64,000 nt of DNA, from the NCBI GenBank assembly GCA_020137815.1, contig CM035350.1, positions 8,944,265-9,008,264 of the forward strand. Direction: 5' to 3'. The translations under genes were made by a program, and so were the position numbers. Numbering within the stretch: position 1 is the stretch's first letter; each line of letters starts with the position of its first letter. Of the stretch, positions 34,622 to 53,409 are shown piece by piece. The notes under the pieces were generated by a model. The model saw only the letters and a list, made by a program, of their open reading frames with translations, was not told the origin of the DNA and did not search any database. This DNA comes from Hormiphora californensis (lineage: Eukaryota; Ctenophora; Tentaculata; Cydippida; Pleurobrachiidae).

Positions 34622-35656
34622 ATGGAGGGGCTAAAATCTAAACTAACTGAGACTCTCAAACCTCTCGAACCCGCCTCAAAATACCTTGACAAGAAAATAG
34701 TCGTGCTAAGATCATGGGCGCTCCAGCGGGATCTGTTTTGTGTGGGTTACGGGGCAGCCACCACCTCCCTCCTAACATACCCTCTTGATCTTGTTAAAGT
34801 TCGCATGCAACTGCAGGGTGAACTCCGACCAGTTGGATCATACCCCATTAAATACTCCTCTGTACCACAATCCATCCTGGCCATAGCCAGGTCCCCGGCT
34901 GGGGTGAAGGGTCTATACAGAGGTATAGGTCAGGGCATGTTTTTCCACGGACTATCCAACGCGACACGTGTCTATGTGTTTGACATGTGTGAGCGTTCAG
35001 GGCTAACTAGTGATATGGATGACCAGCCTGAGCTGTCCAGGTTTGTAACGGCTTCGGTTCTCAGCGGTGTAGTGGGATCCACACTCTTCAGTCCTCTCTA
35101 TCTTGCTAAAATCCAGTCTCAGACTCAGGCGAGCCCAGATTTGGCAGTTGGGTGGCAACACAGTCACCCAAAACCCAGGTGGGCTCTTTGGCATGCCTTT
35201 AGGGGACACAAAGGGTACTTAATGAGTGGGTGGCAGGGAGGTACCAGTGCGGCACTGAAGATAACTGGAACCACCGTGGTCCACTTGTTCACCTACACAA
35301 CCCTCCAACACGCCCTGTATTCAAGTCTTGATCTAACGGACTCCCTCACTAATTCATGTGTCGCAGCCACTCTCAGTGCGATCCCAGTTGTACTCATCAC
35401 CAACCCTCTTGATCTGATCTGTACAAGGATGTACAACCAGAAACTGGGCGCCTACTACACGGGTATTAGACATTGTGCGGAGCTGACCCTGGCCAGGGAG
35501 GGTTGGAGAGGGTTCTGGAAGGGGTGTACGGCTAACTATCTCCGCACCGCCCCCCAGATGGTCGTGACTCTGGTGTTGTGGGATAGGATGAGGCGAAGTG
35601 GGTTTGATCACGTAATGATGGATGAACAGGAGGTAATAAACAGGACTTGGGATTGA
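34622..35656 (+). CDS. SLC25A35: Mitochondrial carrier, SLC25A34/35 (Oac1) group
   Basis: An intact single-exon protein of 344 aa with three carrier repeats. The signatures are PLDLVKVRMQLQGEL, PLYLAKIQSQTQAS and PLDLICTRMYNQ. The MQLQGEL-x-x-GSY and K-x-Q-x-Q-AS motifs and the TRMYNQ of repeat 3 are typical of SLC25A34/35, relatives of yeast oxaloacetate/sulfate carrier Oac1. An N-terminal extension of about 40 residues precedes the first helix. It would exchange anionic metabolites across the inner membrane; the substrate in animals is not settled. It starts 265 bp after the MRPS7 stop. Confidence 0.88.
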   Translation: MEGLKSKLTETLKPLEPASKYLDKKIVVLRSWALQRDLFCVGYGAATTSLLTYPLDLVKVRMQLQGELRPVGSYPIKYSSVPQSILAIARSPAGVKGLYRGIGQGMFFHGLSNATRVYVFDMCERSGLTSDMDDQPELSRFVTASVLSGVVGSTLFSPLYLAKIQSQTQASPDLAVGWQHSHPKPRWALWHAFRGHKGYLMSGWQGGTSAALKITGTTVVHLFTYTTLQHALYSSLDLTDSLTNSCVAATLSAIPVVLITNPLDLICTRMYNQKLGAYYTGIRHCAELTLAREGWRGFWKGCTANYLRTAPQMVVTLVLWDRMRRSGFDHVMMDEQEVINRTWD

Positions 35657-35816
35657 GATTATTAGAATTTGTGTGGAGGGCAAGATGTGTCGTTGAGTTG
35701 TGTGACTGAGATTAATTTATTACTCTTTTTTACGGTATTTATAGAAGTTAGTTGGTGTCTTTTTCACATTAAAATCCCTCTGTAAGTCTCCCCCTCTGTT
35801 TACTGTAATAGGACAC

Positions 35817-42684
<6,868 letters not shown>

Positions 42685-42805
42685 AGATGGAATCTTTTAG
42701 CTACAGGGACAGATATATGTGTATTCTTTAACAGAGTTGATATGTAAATTATCGATTTGAATTTTACCACCCTTTGCTGAAAGATCTGTTTCGTGAGAAG
42801 GCAAA

Positions 42806-43014
42806 CTGTCCGAACTCCGCTAAGACGTGACACGCGGCGACACCGCTGTGAACAAAGTGGTCAGCGAAGTGGAGTAGGCCGCGCGGGATTGGGGACGCGC
42901 ACAGGACCGTGGGAAATCCGTTCCTGCAGTTGTCCTAGGGCATTCAGGAATAGGAACTGCCAGTCCTGTCTTTCAAAGCGTGTCGTGTCACATGCTTGAA
43001 GTTCGGACAGTTGT
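42806..43014. mobile_element. Short inverted-repeat element
   Basis: Imperfect terminal inverted repeats: AACTGTCCGAACTCCG with GTGACACGC inside on the left, GCGTGTCGTGTCAC with AAGTTCGGACAGTT on the right. It is about 209 bp and GC-rich compared with its flanks. No clear target duplication is seen. Confidence 0.5.
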
Positions 43015-43286
43015 TGTGTAAGTACATAATTGGACTGTCAAAACACGATCAATTGGGTTGGTAAAAACGGTCATAAACAGCAGAATCGATTATCGAATCG
43101 TATGCGAAAAGTGTACTCTAGAAACTGGAAAGTGTCAATCGCTTTCCTTGCAGTTCATTCTGTCTCACAAATGTTCATTCCTCAGAATCTCTCTCCCAGA
43201 CATGCAGTCCCTTGTCTTCACTCCTTCCACATTCGAAAGCACATTGTGTAGGTATCTCAATTTGAGAGTCATATCCCTCCATCACC

Positions 43287-44467
43287 TCACGTCATTGAAT
43301 TGTGCCTAGCAAGGCGGTGTGGTCGGATGGTGCTGGCACTGGACGCCCTCACCACAGCTCTCGTCCTCTTGTCAGTTATTGTCACAGAGATATTGTGGTC
43401 AATCATCCCCTCCCCTGGCACCTGGGAGAGAGATGATGGGGGTTTCCTTTGATTCGCGATATAATTATTGGGGGTGGGGCGTTGTGTGGCTCACACCGTC
43501 ATTTTATTTCACGCTCTGTGAGGGTTCGGTAGATCAGAGGGTGGGCGGCGCGCCGGCGGGGGGGGGGGGAGGGCCTCTATTTTAGTAAATTCCCGCAAAA
43601 AAAAGTCTTCATGGATCTGACAAACTCGCTTGCTATGACGTCACAGAATAAAAAATTAACATGTGAAGTGCTGCCATGAACTTACCACTTTCTTGTTATT
43701 TGTGCCCGGGTCATCTGTATTGGCAGAGGGTTCCACTGGTTTTGGATCCTTGACGCCTGGTTCCGGGCTTTTCGGCTCAGCTGTTTCAGTCTGGTCACAC
43801 TGCCGGGGTATCTGGACTCGCTTCCGTATCGGCTCTACACAGGGTGAAATATTATTTGAAATGTAGGTTCAGACACAGTTTATAGTAAAAGAGGGTTAGA
43901 ACAAAGCACAGAGAGATTGTTTAACCTACTTTTTGGTTCATATCTCGGTTTCATCTCAACTGATTTCTTATCAAACAAGATGGGGAGACTCTTTGTTTTA
44001 TCAAGGCTCTTATCATCCAGAATAGTCCGCGTGGTGATAACCCCGCCAACTGTGTCACCATTACACCGGGACATGGGGTGATTCTTGACATTAGTCTCAA
44101 AACATTCCACAGCTAGGGGTGTCCGGCGACCCCGCTGCCTCGCATCTCTCTTTGCCGCCACCCTGTTCTCGTTGAATCTGAAACAGGGTTCGTTGTATAC
44201 TTTATGTGGGCGAACCACGTGGGTGAAAGGGGACGGGAGTGGGGTGATGGGGCTATTAAGGGAATAAAACTATTGTATATCGTTTTCTAATCAGAACGGT
44301 TGACAACTAGACATCTTTGTCTATGTTAGACTAATATCTGGACTACAGTTAGAGATCTGACTACAGCCATCTCACCTTTGATGAGGGTAAAGGTAAATTT
44401 GGTTTTGTGTTAGTGAAGCGTTAGATGCTGCACTGGGTGGCCGTGAATTATTTGATCGCACACTCGT
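43287..44467 (-). CDS. Unrecognised basic, disordered protein (partial gene model)
   Basis: Four exons, complement(44376-44467, 43930-44177, 43686-43834, 43287-43421), join in phase and end at a TGA at 43287-43289. The 5' end is not found; a candidate short exon lies near 44532-44560. The product is rich in Arg, Lys, Pro and Thr (RVAAKRDARQRGRRTP, KPIRKRVQIPRQCDQ) without a visible domain. Phase agreement across three introns is the main evidence that it is real. It converges on DDX42, whose stop is 600 bp away with a small element between. Confidence 0.5.
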
Positions 44468-44559
44468 CTGACTACTTGTACAATAAAAACAGTTAGTATC
44501 CTTCTGGACTTGTCCCTGTACTCTCAACTTACGTCCTGTGAGGGAGAGAATAGTTAGAA

Positions 44560-45489
44560 ACCTGAATCAATTAACAAAGATTAATTAATCATGATCATCA
44601 GATCTCTGTGATAATCAATCAATATATCCCTAATATATATCAGTTCAACACAACTTGACAAGCACGAAACACACAATAAACACGAGACAAAATACACACA
44701 GATCACAATTCAAAACAAACACGATAGGGGACATAGTGAGTGGCCCCGTGTACAGGCACCTTCTTCATAAAGCATTGGAACAGTTTTACTCCTTGAATTG
44801 ATGTACATAACGACGTACAGCATATAATGCGATGGCACCCACACAGAGAATTAAACTGACTCAAATCATGGGGGAACGAACATTGTGTGTGTGCCGCTAA
44901 ATCATAGCTTTAACGGTTTAAAATGCGGAGGGAGCCGGAGAGAGAGAAGAAGACACTGCCTCTATAGAGACGATGTGCTTGCTGGAAAAAGGGAAACAGA
45001 GGACAGAGGGAGAGTGAGAGAGAGGAAGAGATAGTCAATAATATAAGAAAGAATTAGGAAGAAAAGAAGAAGTGAAATATGATGTGGTAGAGTGAACAGA
45101 TATTCATGCAGAAATAGATACACCGAAGAGCGAGACAGAGAGATGAGTAGAAGAAACTAGATGGAACTGAAGTGAATGAGAAAACTTGTGTGGGATACAA
45201 AATCATAAGCACTTCAAGTACGATAGATCAGTTTATCCCTCAAGTGCCACATGGTTGCTAGTGTGCTACGTGTGCCGTTTAAAACACGGTTTGATTATGA
45301 ATGGCGTATTGGAGTAGTTGCAATGCGATTTATTATGTAGCTACAATCTATCTAACCTCTCTTTCCATCCCTCCAGCTCCCCCTCCTCTCTCTCTATCTA
45401 ACCTCTCTTTCCATCCCTCCCCCTCCTCTCTCTATCTAACCTCTCTATCTAACCTCTCTTTCCATCTCTCCCCCTCCTCTCTCTATCTA
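44560..45489. other. Spacer without recognisable gene
   Basis: AT-rich, with purine-rich stretches (about 44930-45180). From about 45340 there is a pyrimidine-rich tandem of TCTATCTAACCTCTC units, which is the insertion site of the next element. It probably includes the 5' end of the gene at 43.3-44.5 kb. Confidence 0.35.
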
Positions 45490-46611
45490 GGGGGGGGGTG
45501 ACACGTAACACTTTGTAACACTTTGTAACATGTGCAGAAAACTTTTTGTGCACGTTACATGTTACAAAGTGTTACAAAGTGTTACATAGTGTTACAAAGT
45601 GTTACATAGTGTTACAAAGTGTTACATAGTGTTACAAAGTGTTACATAGTGTTACAAAGTGTTACATAGTGTTACATAGTGTTACAAAGTGTTACAAAGT
45701 GTTACATAGTGTTACAAAGTGTCACAAAGTGTTACATAGTGTTACAAAGTGTCACAAAGTGTTACATAGTGTCACAAAGTGTTACAAATTGTTACAAAGT
45801 GTTACAAATTGTTACAAAATATTTACAAACACACAAGGATTTGTAGCGAGGCAAATTTTCAATCTTTGACCAAAAAATTGATTTTGGAAAAAGTTTATTT
45901 CTTTTTCCAACAGAAACGTTGTATATCATCTTATTAAGTACAAAGAATCGATTACCAATGAAAAAACGTGTGTTAACGATTGGGTCACAACTCACAGGTG
46001 ACTCGATCAGCACATTGGGGGCCTCTGAGAGGCACAATACTTGTAATATCACTCTAAAAACTTTACCGGTGTCTAAAGTTCATATTTTTCTTTACCAAAT
46101 GGACTATTTCAGCCCTGATTTCCACAGTCGATGACATCGGAGGCTGAAAACATCCGCAAATTAGTAAAAAAGTGTATGTTTTAACCCTAGAAATGATTTA
46201 AAACTTTTAGATGTGTTCTAGAAAGACACCAAAGTCGTTCAAATTACTTATTCACCAACCGTCTTATATATTTTGTAAATATTTTGTAACAATTTGTAAC
46301 ACTTTGTAACAATTTGTAACACTTTGTGACACTATGTAACACTTTGTGACACTTTGTAACACTATGTAACACTTTGTAACACTATGTAACACTTTGTAAC
46401 ACTATGTAACACTTTGTAACACTATGTAACACTTTGTAACACTTTGTAACACTATGTAACACTTTGTAACACTATGTAACACTTTTTAACACTTTGTAAC
46501 ACTATGTAACACTTTGTAACACTATGTAACACTTTGTAACATGTGCAGAAAACATTTTGTGCACGTTACATGTTACAAAGTGTTACAAAGTGTTACGTGT
46601 CACCCCCCCCC
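45490..46611. mobile_element. Large inverted-repeat element with satellite arms
   Basis: 1,122 bp flanked by TATCTA on both sides. The ends are G9-TGACACGTAACACTTTG on the left and its complement on the right. Each arm is about 340 bp and consists mainly of 10-bp units GTTACAAAGT/GTTACATAGT in tandem. Near each tip lies a smaller hairpin around TTACATGTGCAGAAAAC and its complement. The core (about 45825-46265) is AT-rich and non-coding. The satellite arms read as open frames (HSVTKCYKVL-type) that are not genes. Confidence 0.8.
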
Positions 46612-47560
<949 letters not shown>

Positions 47561-48083
47561 ACGGGGAGACTGGGAGAGCGTGCACGCAGGTTGCATGAGT
47601 GATTAGTAACATTGTCACGCTACAAGCAGGGAAGTAAGAGGAAGTCTGGAGACACTAGGGAGGATTTGGTGAGAGGGAAGAGAGGGAGGGAGAGAAAGGG
47701 AGGGAGAAGATAGATAGTGATGATACGAGCAGACGAGAGAGATAGAGAGGGGAAGAGAGCGATAGAGACGAAGAGAGTCTCTCGCTCTGCGCTCTATCCG
47801 CTCGATCGCTTTCTCGCTATCGGCCTGCGCTCTCCTCGCTATAATCTCTCTCTCTCTCTCTCTCTCCTCTCTTCTCGTCTCGCTCTCTGCCTCCTCTCTC
47901 TCTCTCTCCGCTCTCTCTTCGCTTCTACGGAGCATCGATCTCTCTGCCTTGCTAACGAACACAACAAGCACGGGGACAGGCCAGTTACACAAACGACAGA
48001 AGAACGTTGAGGGCCATGGATTAAATCATAGAAATTCAGAAATGAAATTGACGTCTTTGATGAGTATGACAAATCAACTACTA

Positions 48084-48267
48084 CAGTCAAACCTCGATTT
48101 ACCGGTCCCTCGATTTACCGGTCCCTCGATTGACCGGACGGATACATTTTCCCCAAGTTAGCATTTTATGTGAATGAAAACGTCTACATACCGTGGCACC
48201 GTGCACTTCGATATACCGTTCATCCTTCCCCCGAGGATTCCGGTAAATTAAAATAAAGGTTTGACTG
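48084..48267. mobile_element. pogo/Tigger-like MITE
   Basis: 184 bp bounded by CAGTCAAACCTCGATTTACCGG-type and AGGTTTGACTG termini, with TA on each side (48082-48083, 48268-48269). The CAGTCAAACCTCGA start is the classic pogo/Tigger end. A 16-bp internal tandem repeat of ACCGGTCCCTCGATT lies near the left end. It is non-coding. Confidence 0.8.
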
Positions 48268-48380
48268 TATGAGTCGATTGAAATTTGGACAAATTAAATA
48301 AAACTCTTTACTTTAATTCTAAACAACAATATCAAAGATTCTAACCAAGAACAAGAGGTACAATATCAGGTGTATAATTT

Positions 48381-49553
48381 CTAAAGGTTTGCTTCAGGGT
48401 TGGCGTGGACACGGGTCCTAGGAGGAGGTGCAGTTGGGGGTTCTAGTTCCTTCAGTTGCTTCTCCTCTGGATCAGCCCATCCTGCATTCCAGCTCTCCTT
48501 CTTAACAATGGCCGCCTTCAAGAGAGGGGGATGGAGTTAGAGGGGTGGGTATGGGTTTGGTTTAGCGGGGTGTGTATGGGTTTTGTTTAACGAAGGTTAG
48601 TACTACTAACCTTCGTTAAACCAAACCCATAATAATAGTAGGGACTTATGTTGATTTTTGAACAGCTAAATTGCGGTATAAATGAGCACATGTTTGCTAC
48701 CAAGTAAAACATGAGAAATGTGTCCAATGTTCATGTCCATACATGTTGTGCGGTAACAATGTATACTTACAAAGAAATAGAGGCAGGTACCGAAGAAGAC
48801 AAAAATGACACTCAGAAGGCATGGGAATGAGGCACAAAGGGGTGAGACAAGTCTGGGGAAAGTATGTTAGTTAGTTGGTTAGGATTAGTACTTGTAGTTT
48901 GTATTGTACTGTCTGGCGGTGCCGTCCCTGAGCCCAATATTGTTTTGAGATATTTTAGGTCTTGAGAAGACTATAATCTCAAGACTTTCTACTCAGTTTA
49001 CTATCTAAACTCACAAAATGTACAGGGCGAATCGTGCTATGTAGTTCCTGAAGAACTTGCTGTAGTATACGAGGTGAACAAAATACAACTCAAGTTGGTA
49101 TGGCCGTTCCTCGTCTCTTCTTCTGGGTCCTTTAGGTCTTCTCTTGCTAATTGGGTACTCAATCACCATGATAATGATACTCGATAACCTGAATAGTAGA
49201 TTCACAGATAGAATTCTACCGATACTGTGTGAAATAGGAGAATAGCAATTAGCAAATTATCAATCCGAAATACTGTGCTACTACCCGTTTTCCAACCCCA
49301 TCCCTGTAAAACCCCCACCTCACTATACATAACTTGAATCTAAACATGTTACGATATGATATTAGTGTACTCACAGGCCCCAGACGTTGGTGAATCTCCA
49401 GTACTTTGAACCAGTATCATCGTCCTTAGTGTCAAACACAGGGTGAAAGGACATGATGGCGGAGATAAAGAGGCAGATACCACCTCCGAGACACATAGTG
49501 TTCGCCCAGTATCCCCAAAGGATATCACCCGGCTTTGGTCTCCTTTTAGCCAT
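48381..49553 (-). CDS. CYBA: Cytochrome b-245 light chain, p22phox
   Basis: Four in-phase exons, complement(49375-49553, 49015-49188, 48771-48852, 48381-48515), encode 189 aa (human 195). Conserved features in order are ILWGYWANTMCLGGG, the IEYPISKRRPKG segment (human LEYPRGKRKKG), FFRNYIARFALYIL (human FTRNYYVRAVLHLL), two more hydrophobic helices, and a Pro-rich tail APPPRTR. p22phox pairs with and stabilises NOX1-4 catalytic subunits in membranes, and its Pro-rich tail binds p47phox-type organisers. It is divergently oriented to the calmodulin-like gene. Confidence 0.85.
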
Positions 49554-50281
49554 ATTGTTGTGAGAGATCAAACGCAACGAAACAACTTGTACACGCTATG
49601 AACAAACATAAACAGACGTGGGTGAGATTTGCCCCGGTGAGTGTGGAATAACATTGATCGTTTTATGACGTAGGAAGTGGCGACGAAAATAAAATATCAA
49701 TCATTAGGAAAACTTCGTATGAAACCAGTGTACTCGAATAATAGGAATGGAACTTAAGAAAGGGACAAAATTAGGGTATGATTAGAAAAATAGGATGAAT
49801 TACTCGGGGATAAAATTTTCGGAGTTTGGGTTTCCAAGTGGTTAGGTTTATATCCGATTAAACTTAATAGTCCGCCCATTATGTTCATTCTCCAATACAT
49901 TATCCTGACCACTCTCTCTCTCTTATTGAGAGAGCGTTCTGTTACTATAGGAGGAAATTATTTAAACAGTCCTAGCTTGCTTTACTGCAGCATACACTCG
50001 GTGTATTGACACATCGATAGTGCTTGCTGCATCCGAAAAAGGGCCATCCATATGTTTTGTGTGTAGGGAGATGTGATTTGAATTGCAACGACCCACCTTG
50101 CAGTGACCTTACTTAAAATTCAGACAGCCAGTCTATTTGCATGTTTTTATGAAGGAGCACTCGGAATTTTGATCCACAAATGTGTGATGCTTGATTGCGA
50201 TTTTGTACTTGTAGGCTGTATAGTTTGTGGTTAGTGACTGTTTTAGTTTGTTTTTAGTGTGTGTTCATAAGCTGTATCATC
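49554..50281. promoter_or_regulatory. Divergent intergenic region, CYBA and calmodulin-like gene
   Basis: 728 bp separate the two start codons, so it must hold both promoters. No TATA box or named site can be assigned with confidence. A GAGAGAG/CTCTCTCT inverted pair lies at about 49912-49934. Confidence 0.4.
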
Positions 50282-53133
50282 ATGGCTGAGAAATTGACTG
50301 AGGAGCAGATATCGGAATTCAAGGAAGTCTTCACTATGTTTGAAAAGGATGGCGATGGAACCATTGGTGCTGCAGACCTAGGCAAGTACACTTTTTAGAG
50401 ACATTATGACGAGATAATTGCTTCAATTAGATGATAATTGGTTCAATTAAATAGTTTTCTGAACAAGATCGTCGTCCCACTCTCGGATAAACTGTCCAGT
50501 CACCTGCCATTGGCAACTCTCCATACCTTTGTGCTGCCAGGTCTGTGTAAAGGGCACCACCAGTCGCTTAGTTATCTTCTTCACGTAGCACCGAATCTTG
50601 GTACCCGCTGGGGCGGTACACTCAAAGGTTTTCCTCAGACTCTCTCCAACCTCTACCGTGTCATGGAATGTGAAGTAGTGTTGGCGGTCCTCGTCAACTC
50701 CAATCTCCCCTGTCGTATCCTTGACAACCACGGGGCGTGCCGTAAAGGCAAGATCCTTGCTTATCATATCATGACTGGGACCTGATATATTGAAAGTTTC
50801 CATCATAATAAGTAACATACCGATTACCGAGAGCAAAGACTCACTCTATCCGCCTAGTTTGTATAATAAAAGCATACGTAGAGCAATGTATCCATGTCTA
50901 TCATCTTTACAAACCTCCAGTTTTGTCAAAAGAAAGCCTTTCCTTCATGGTAGATCCCACGTGATACACCTTTGAAATGTCATCCACACTGTTGGTGGCA
51001 TCCTGTATCTGGAAGTCAATTGTCGTGGAACCCTCTTCTGTTACCACAGCAGACTCCAAATCGTAAACGGTGCCATTGTGCAGCCATTCAGACTCCGAAA
51101 GTGGTAATAACTTGGAACACTCTATAGGGAACATGGTTCATTGGTGATTGTCCATGGCTTCTAACTAACAACCACGTGTCGTGATGCTATTCAGCTATTT
51201 ATAGCAGAACAATCAATATGATTTACTCAAACAGAGGGGTAATGTTAGCCTAACAAGTCATACTAACCGTTTTGGCAGAGTTTCAGACTGGCCCTTCCTT
51301 CAGAGTAGTCTCGGGAGAGTTTAACTCTGTCGCTGTTGTAAACCTTCATCGTGATCTTTGGTAATTTATGATTCACCAGGCTTGTCTGCAAAATGTAATG
51401 TGAAAATTTGGAAATTAATAGCTGTAAATAAGTCTGTAGCGTGAATAAAGTCCTAAAAATCGTCCCTTACGCTGTATAGAAGAAGGTAGTCATATCCATC
51501 GATTCTGAACTCCACACAAAGCGGTATGCCAATGTTGGTAACCGATTCTACTATGTACGTCTCATGGGAGCCAGTTTGGAAGTCGTTTACCCAAGATTTG
51601 TCTAGTGCCGCAAAGCCGGTTCTCCCTGCGTCCCCGTACAGGCGTGCTTCGACCAAGTTATCAGTGCCAGAATGTGTTTCACCCGAAACAGTGACTTTGA
51701 GAGTGTAGCTGTACTTTCCAGCCACTAACTGGGCACCTGTATGTAATGCGATGTAAACAACTAATACATTTGTAGCGACGGTCCCCGTAAGTCGTAACTA
51801 CACTTGCCTATAGAGATGAGGAGAACGTACTGGTAGACCATTGCAATCATCTTACTACTAGTAAAACTAAAATCCCAGAACAGCTTACTCAATAAAGAAC
51901 AACTGTGACAAAAGAGAAGTAGGAGGGCCTGCAAAACAACTGTAACAAAAGATAATCTAGCCTGTAGAAGTCTATAGTAGGACTGGAGGGCCTGCACTGG
52001 AACAGCTGGTCTCACTGATTGTGCTATTGTTTGTAGATCTGTCAGAGCAATATAACAATCCTTCTTTCTCTCTGTCTCACACACACCGGGGCGGTATACT
52101 TGATCCGCGTACAACCGTGAAATGACTTGAAACTCAGCACTGCCCCCGTGTGGCGTGACAACTTATTGAGAAGAAGAAGAAGAGACGGAGTTATAGAGAC
52201 AGAAAAGTAGAGACGCGGGCATCTGGAACATAATAGCACAAGGGTCTCTTCTTTCTAACAATCACCTATAACAATACTAAAATACCAACAAAAGTGGGGT
52301 TATCACCAGATGGATCTCATTGTTTCTATCACTCCCTCTTTATTCTACAACAATTATAATTACTTCTTCTTTATTCTACGTCAATTCTACTGACCCCATG
52401 ATAATTATATCCAACTCAGGTAGTGCCATGAGGGCTCTCCACCAGTATCCCACGGAGGCAGTTCTAGCGGAGATTACGGGGGAGGTTGAGAGCAGTCACG
52501 GTGGTAAAGTTGACTTTCCTGAATTCATCGAGATATTGGTATGTGTTGGTTTGTTTGTACGATTCGATAGTATGTGATTGTGGTTGTATTACATATATCT
52601 CTCATCTGAATAGTGGGGGAGGTTGGTACATGAACTTTAGCATGCTAATAATGGTAGAGGGAGAGTCATGTGATACAGTGATATACTTATTACAACTCTA
52701 TTATATACTTATTGTCGTACAACTCTAATATTAGCTTCGCATTTCAAATTCACACAAATTTCGATCATTGGATGTTCTAACGTCCTCCATCAATCCTGCA
52801 GGTAAAGAATATGGCGGAGGGGGATGCTGAAGAGGAGCTCCTTGAAGCCTTCAAAGTTCTGGACGCCGAGGGATTTGGCTACATCAACAGCGGGGAACTG
52901 AGGAATGTCCTGACCACGTTGGGAGAGAAACTGACCGATGAGGATCTGGACGACATGATCAAAGAAGGTAACTAGAGAGAATACATTAGCTGTATCTAGA
53001 GCAATTATATTGCTGTTAGTATTGATACAACCTGCCAAATGTATTTGTAATCAAAATTATCGTTACAGGTGATTTCAATAATGATGGCCGGATTGATTTT
53101 GAGATGCTCGCCAGGACCATGACTCAGAGATAA
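50282..53133 (+). CDS. Divergent calmodulin-like EF-hand protein
   Basis: Exons 50282-50381, 52420-52538, 52802-52967 and 53069-53133 join to 149 aa, exactly calmodulin size, opening [17 protein letters not shown]. Hand 1 ([12 protein letters not shown]) has Glu/Asp swaps at loop positions 1 and 12. Hand 2 ([12 protein letters not shown]) lacks most ligands. Hand 3 ([12 protein letters not shown]) is weakened at position 5. Hand 4 ([12 protein letters not shown]) lacks the terminal Glu. Calcium binding is therefore likely reduced. It is a calmodulin/troponin-C paralogue, not conventional calmodulin. Intron 1 starts GCAAGT (a GC-AG intron) and contains a minus-strand gene. Confidence 0.85.
50447..51850 (-). 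CDS. Secreted PLAT-domain protein with aerolysin-like C-terminal half, nested
   Basis: Five in-phase exons, complement(51808-51850, 51471-51736, 51268-51385, 50915-51121, 50447-50781), encode 322 aa. A signal peptide precedes a PLAT/lipoxygenase-homology domain (about residues 18-140; [25 protein letters not shown]). The C-terminal half (about 145-322) has a long amphipathic beta-rich stretch and a [15 protein letters not shown]...VVPFTQTW segment that resembles the core of aerolysin/natterin-like pore-forming folds. This second assignment is tentative. Its first intron begins GCAAGT, like the host's first intron. It lies entirely inside intron 1 of the calmodulin-like gene, on the opposite strand. 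Confidence 0.65.
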
Positions 53134-53409
53134 TATTCGGGGAACCGGGGAATCGAAAAACTGCACAAATAACTAATACGATTGTTTGAGTTTTGAAACT
53201 TTCAGAAATTTGATCCGTTTACAAAAAAGTGTGTCCTCAAATGCGTAAATAAAAACTTTGAAGCATCTTAGTTATAAATGATACTTTTCATACAAATTAT
53301 AAGTATTAAATGATTTAACAAGTACGGTAAAAATCTCCAAATGTCTCTTTTGAACGGATCTGATCAATGTTGCAGACCGGATCAAGACCTACGGTATTTT
53401 ATACGGTAC

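Noticed and set aside
45639-45869. HSVTKCYKVL-type repeat protein
   Set aside because: Produced by the 10-bp satellite arms of the element at 45490-46611.
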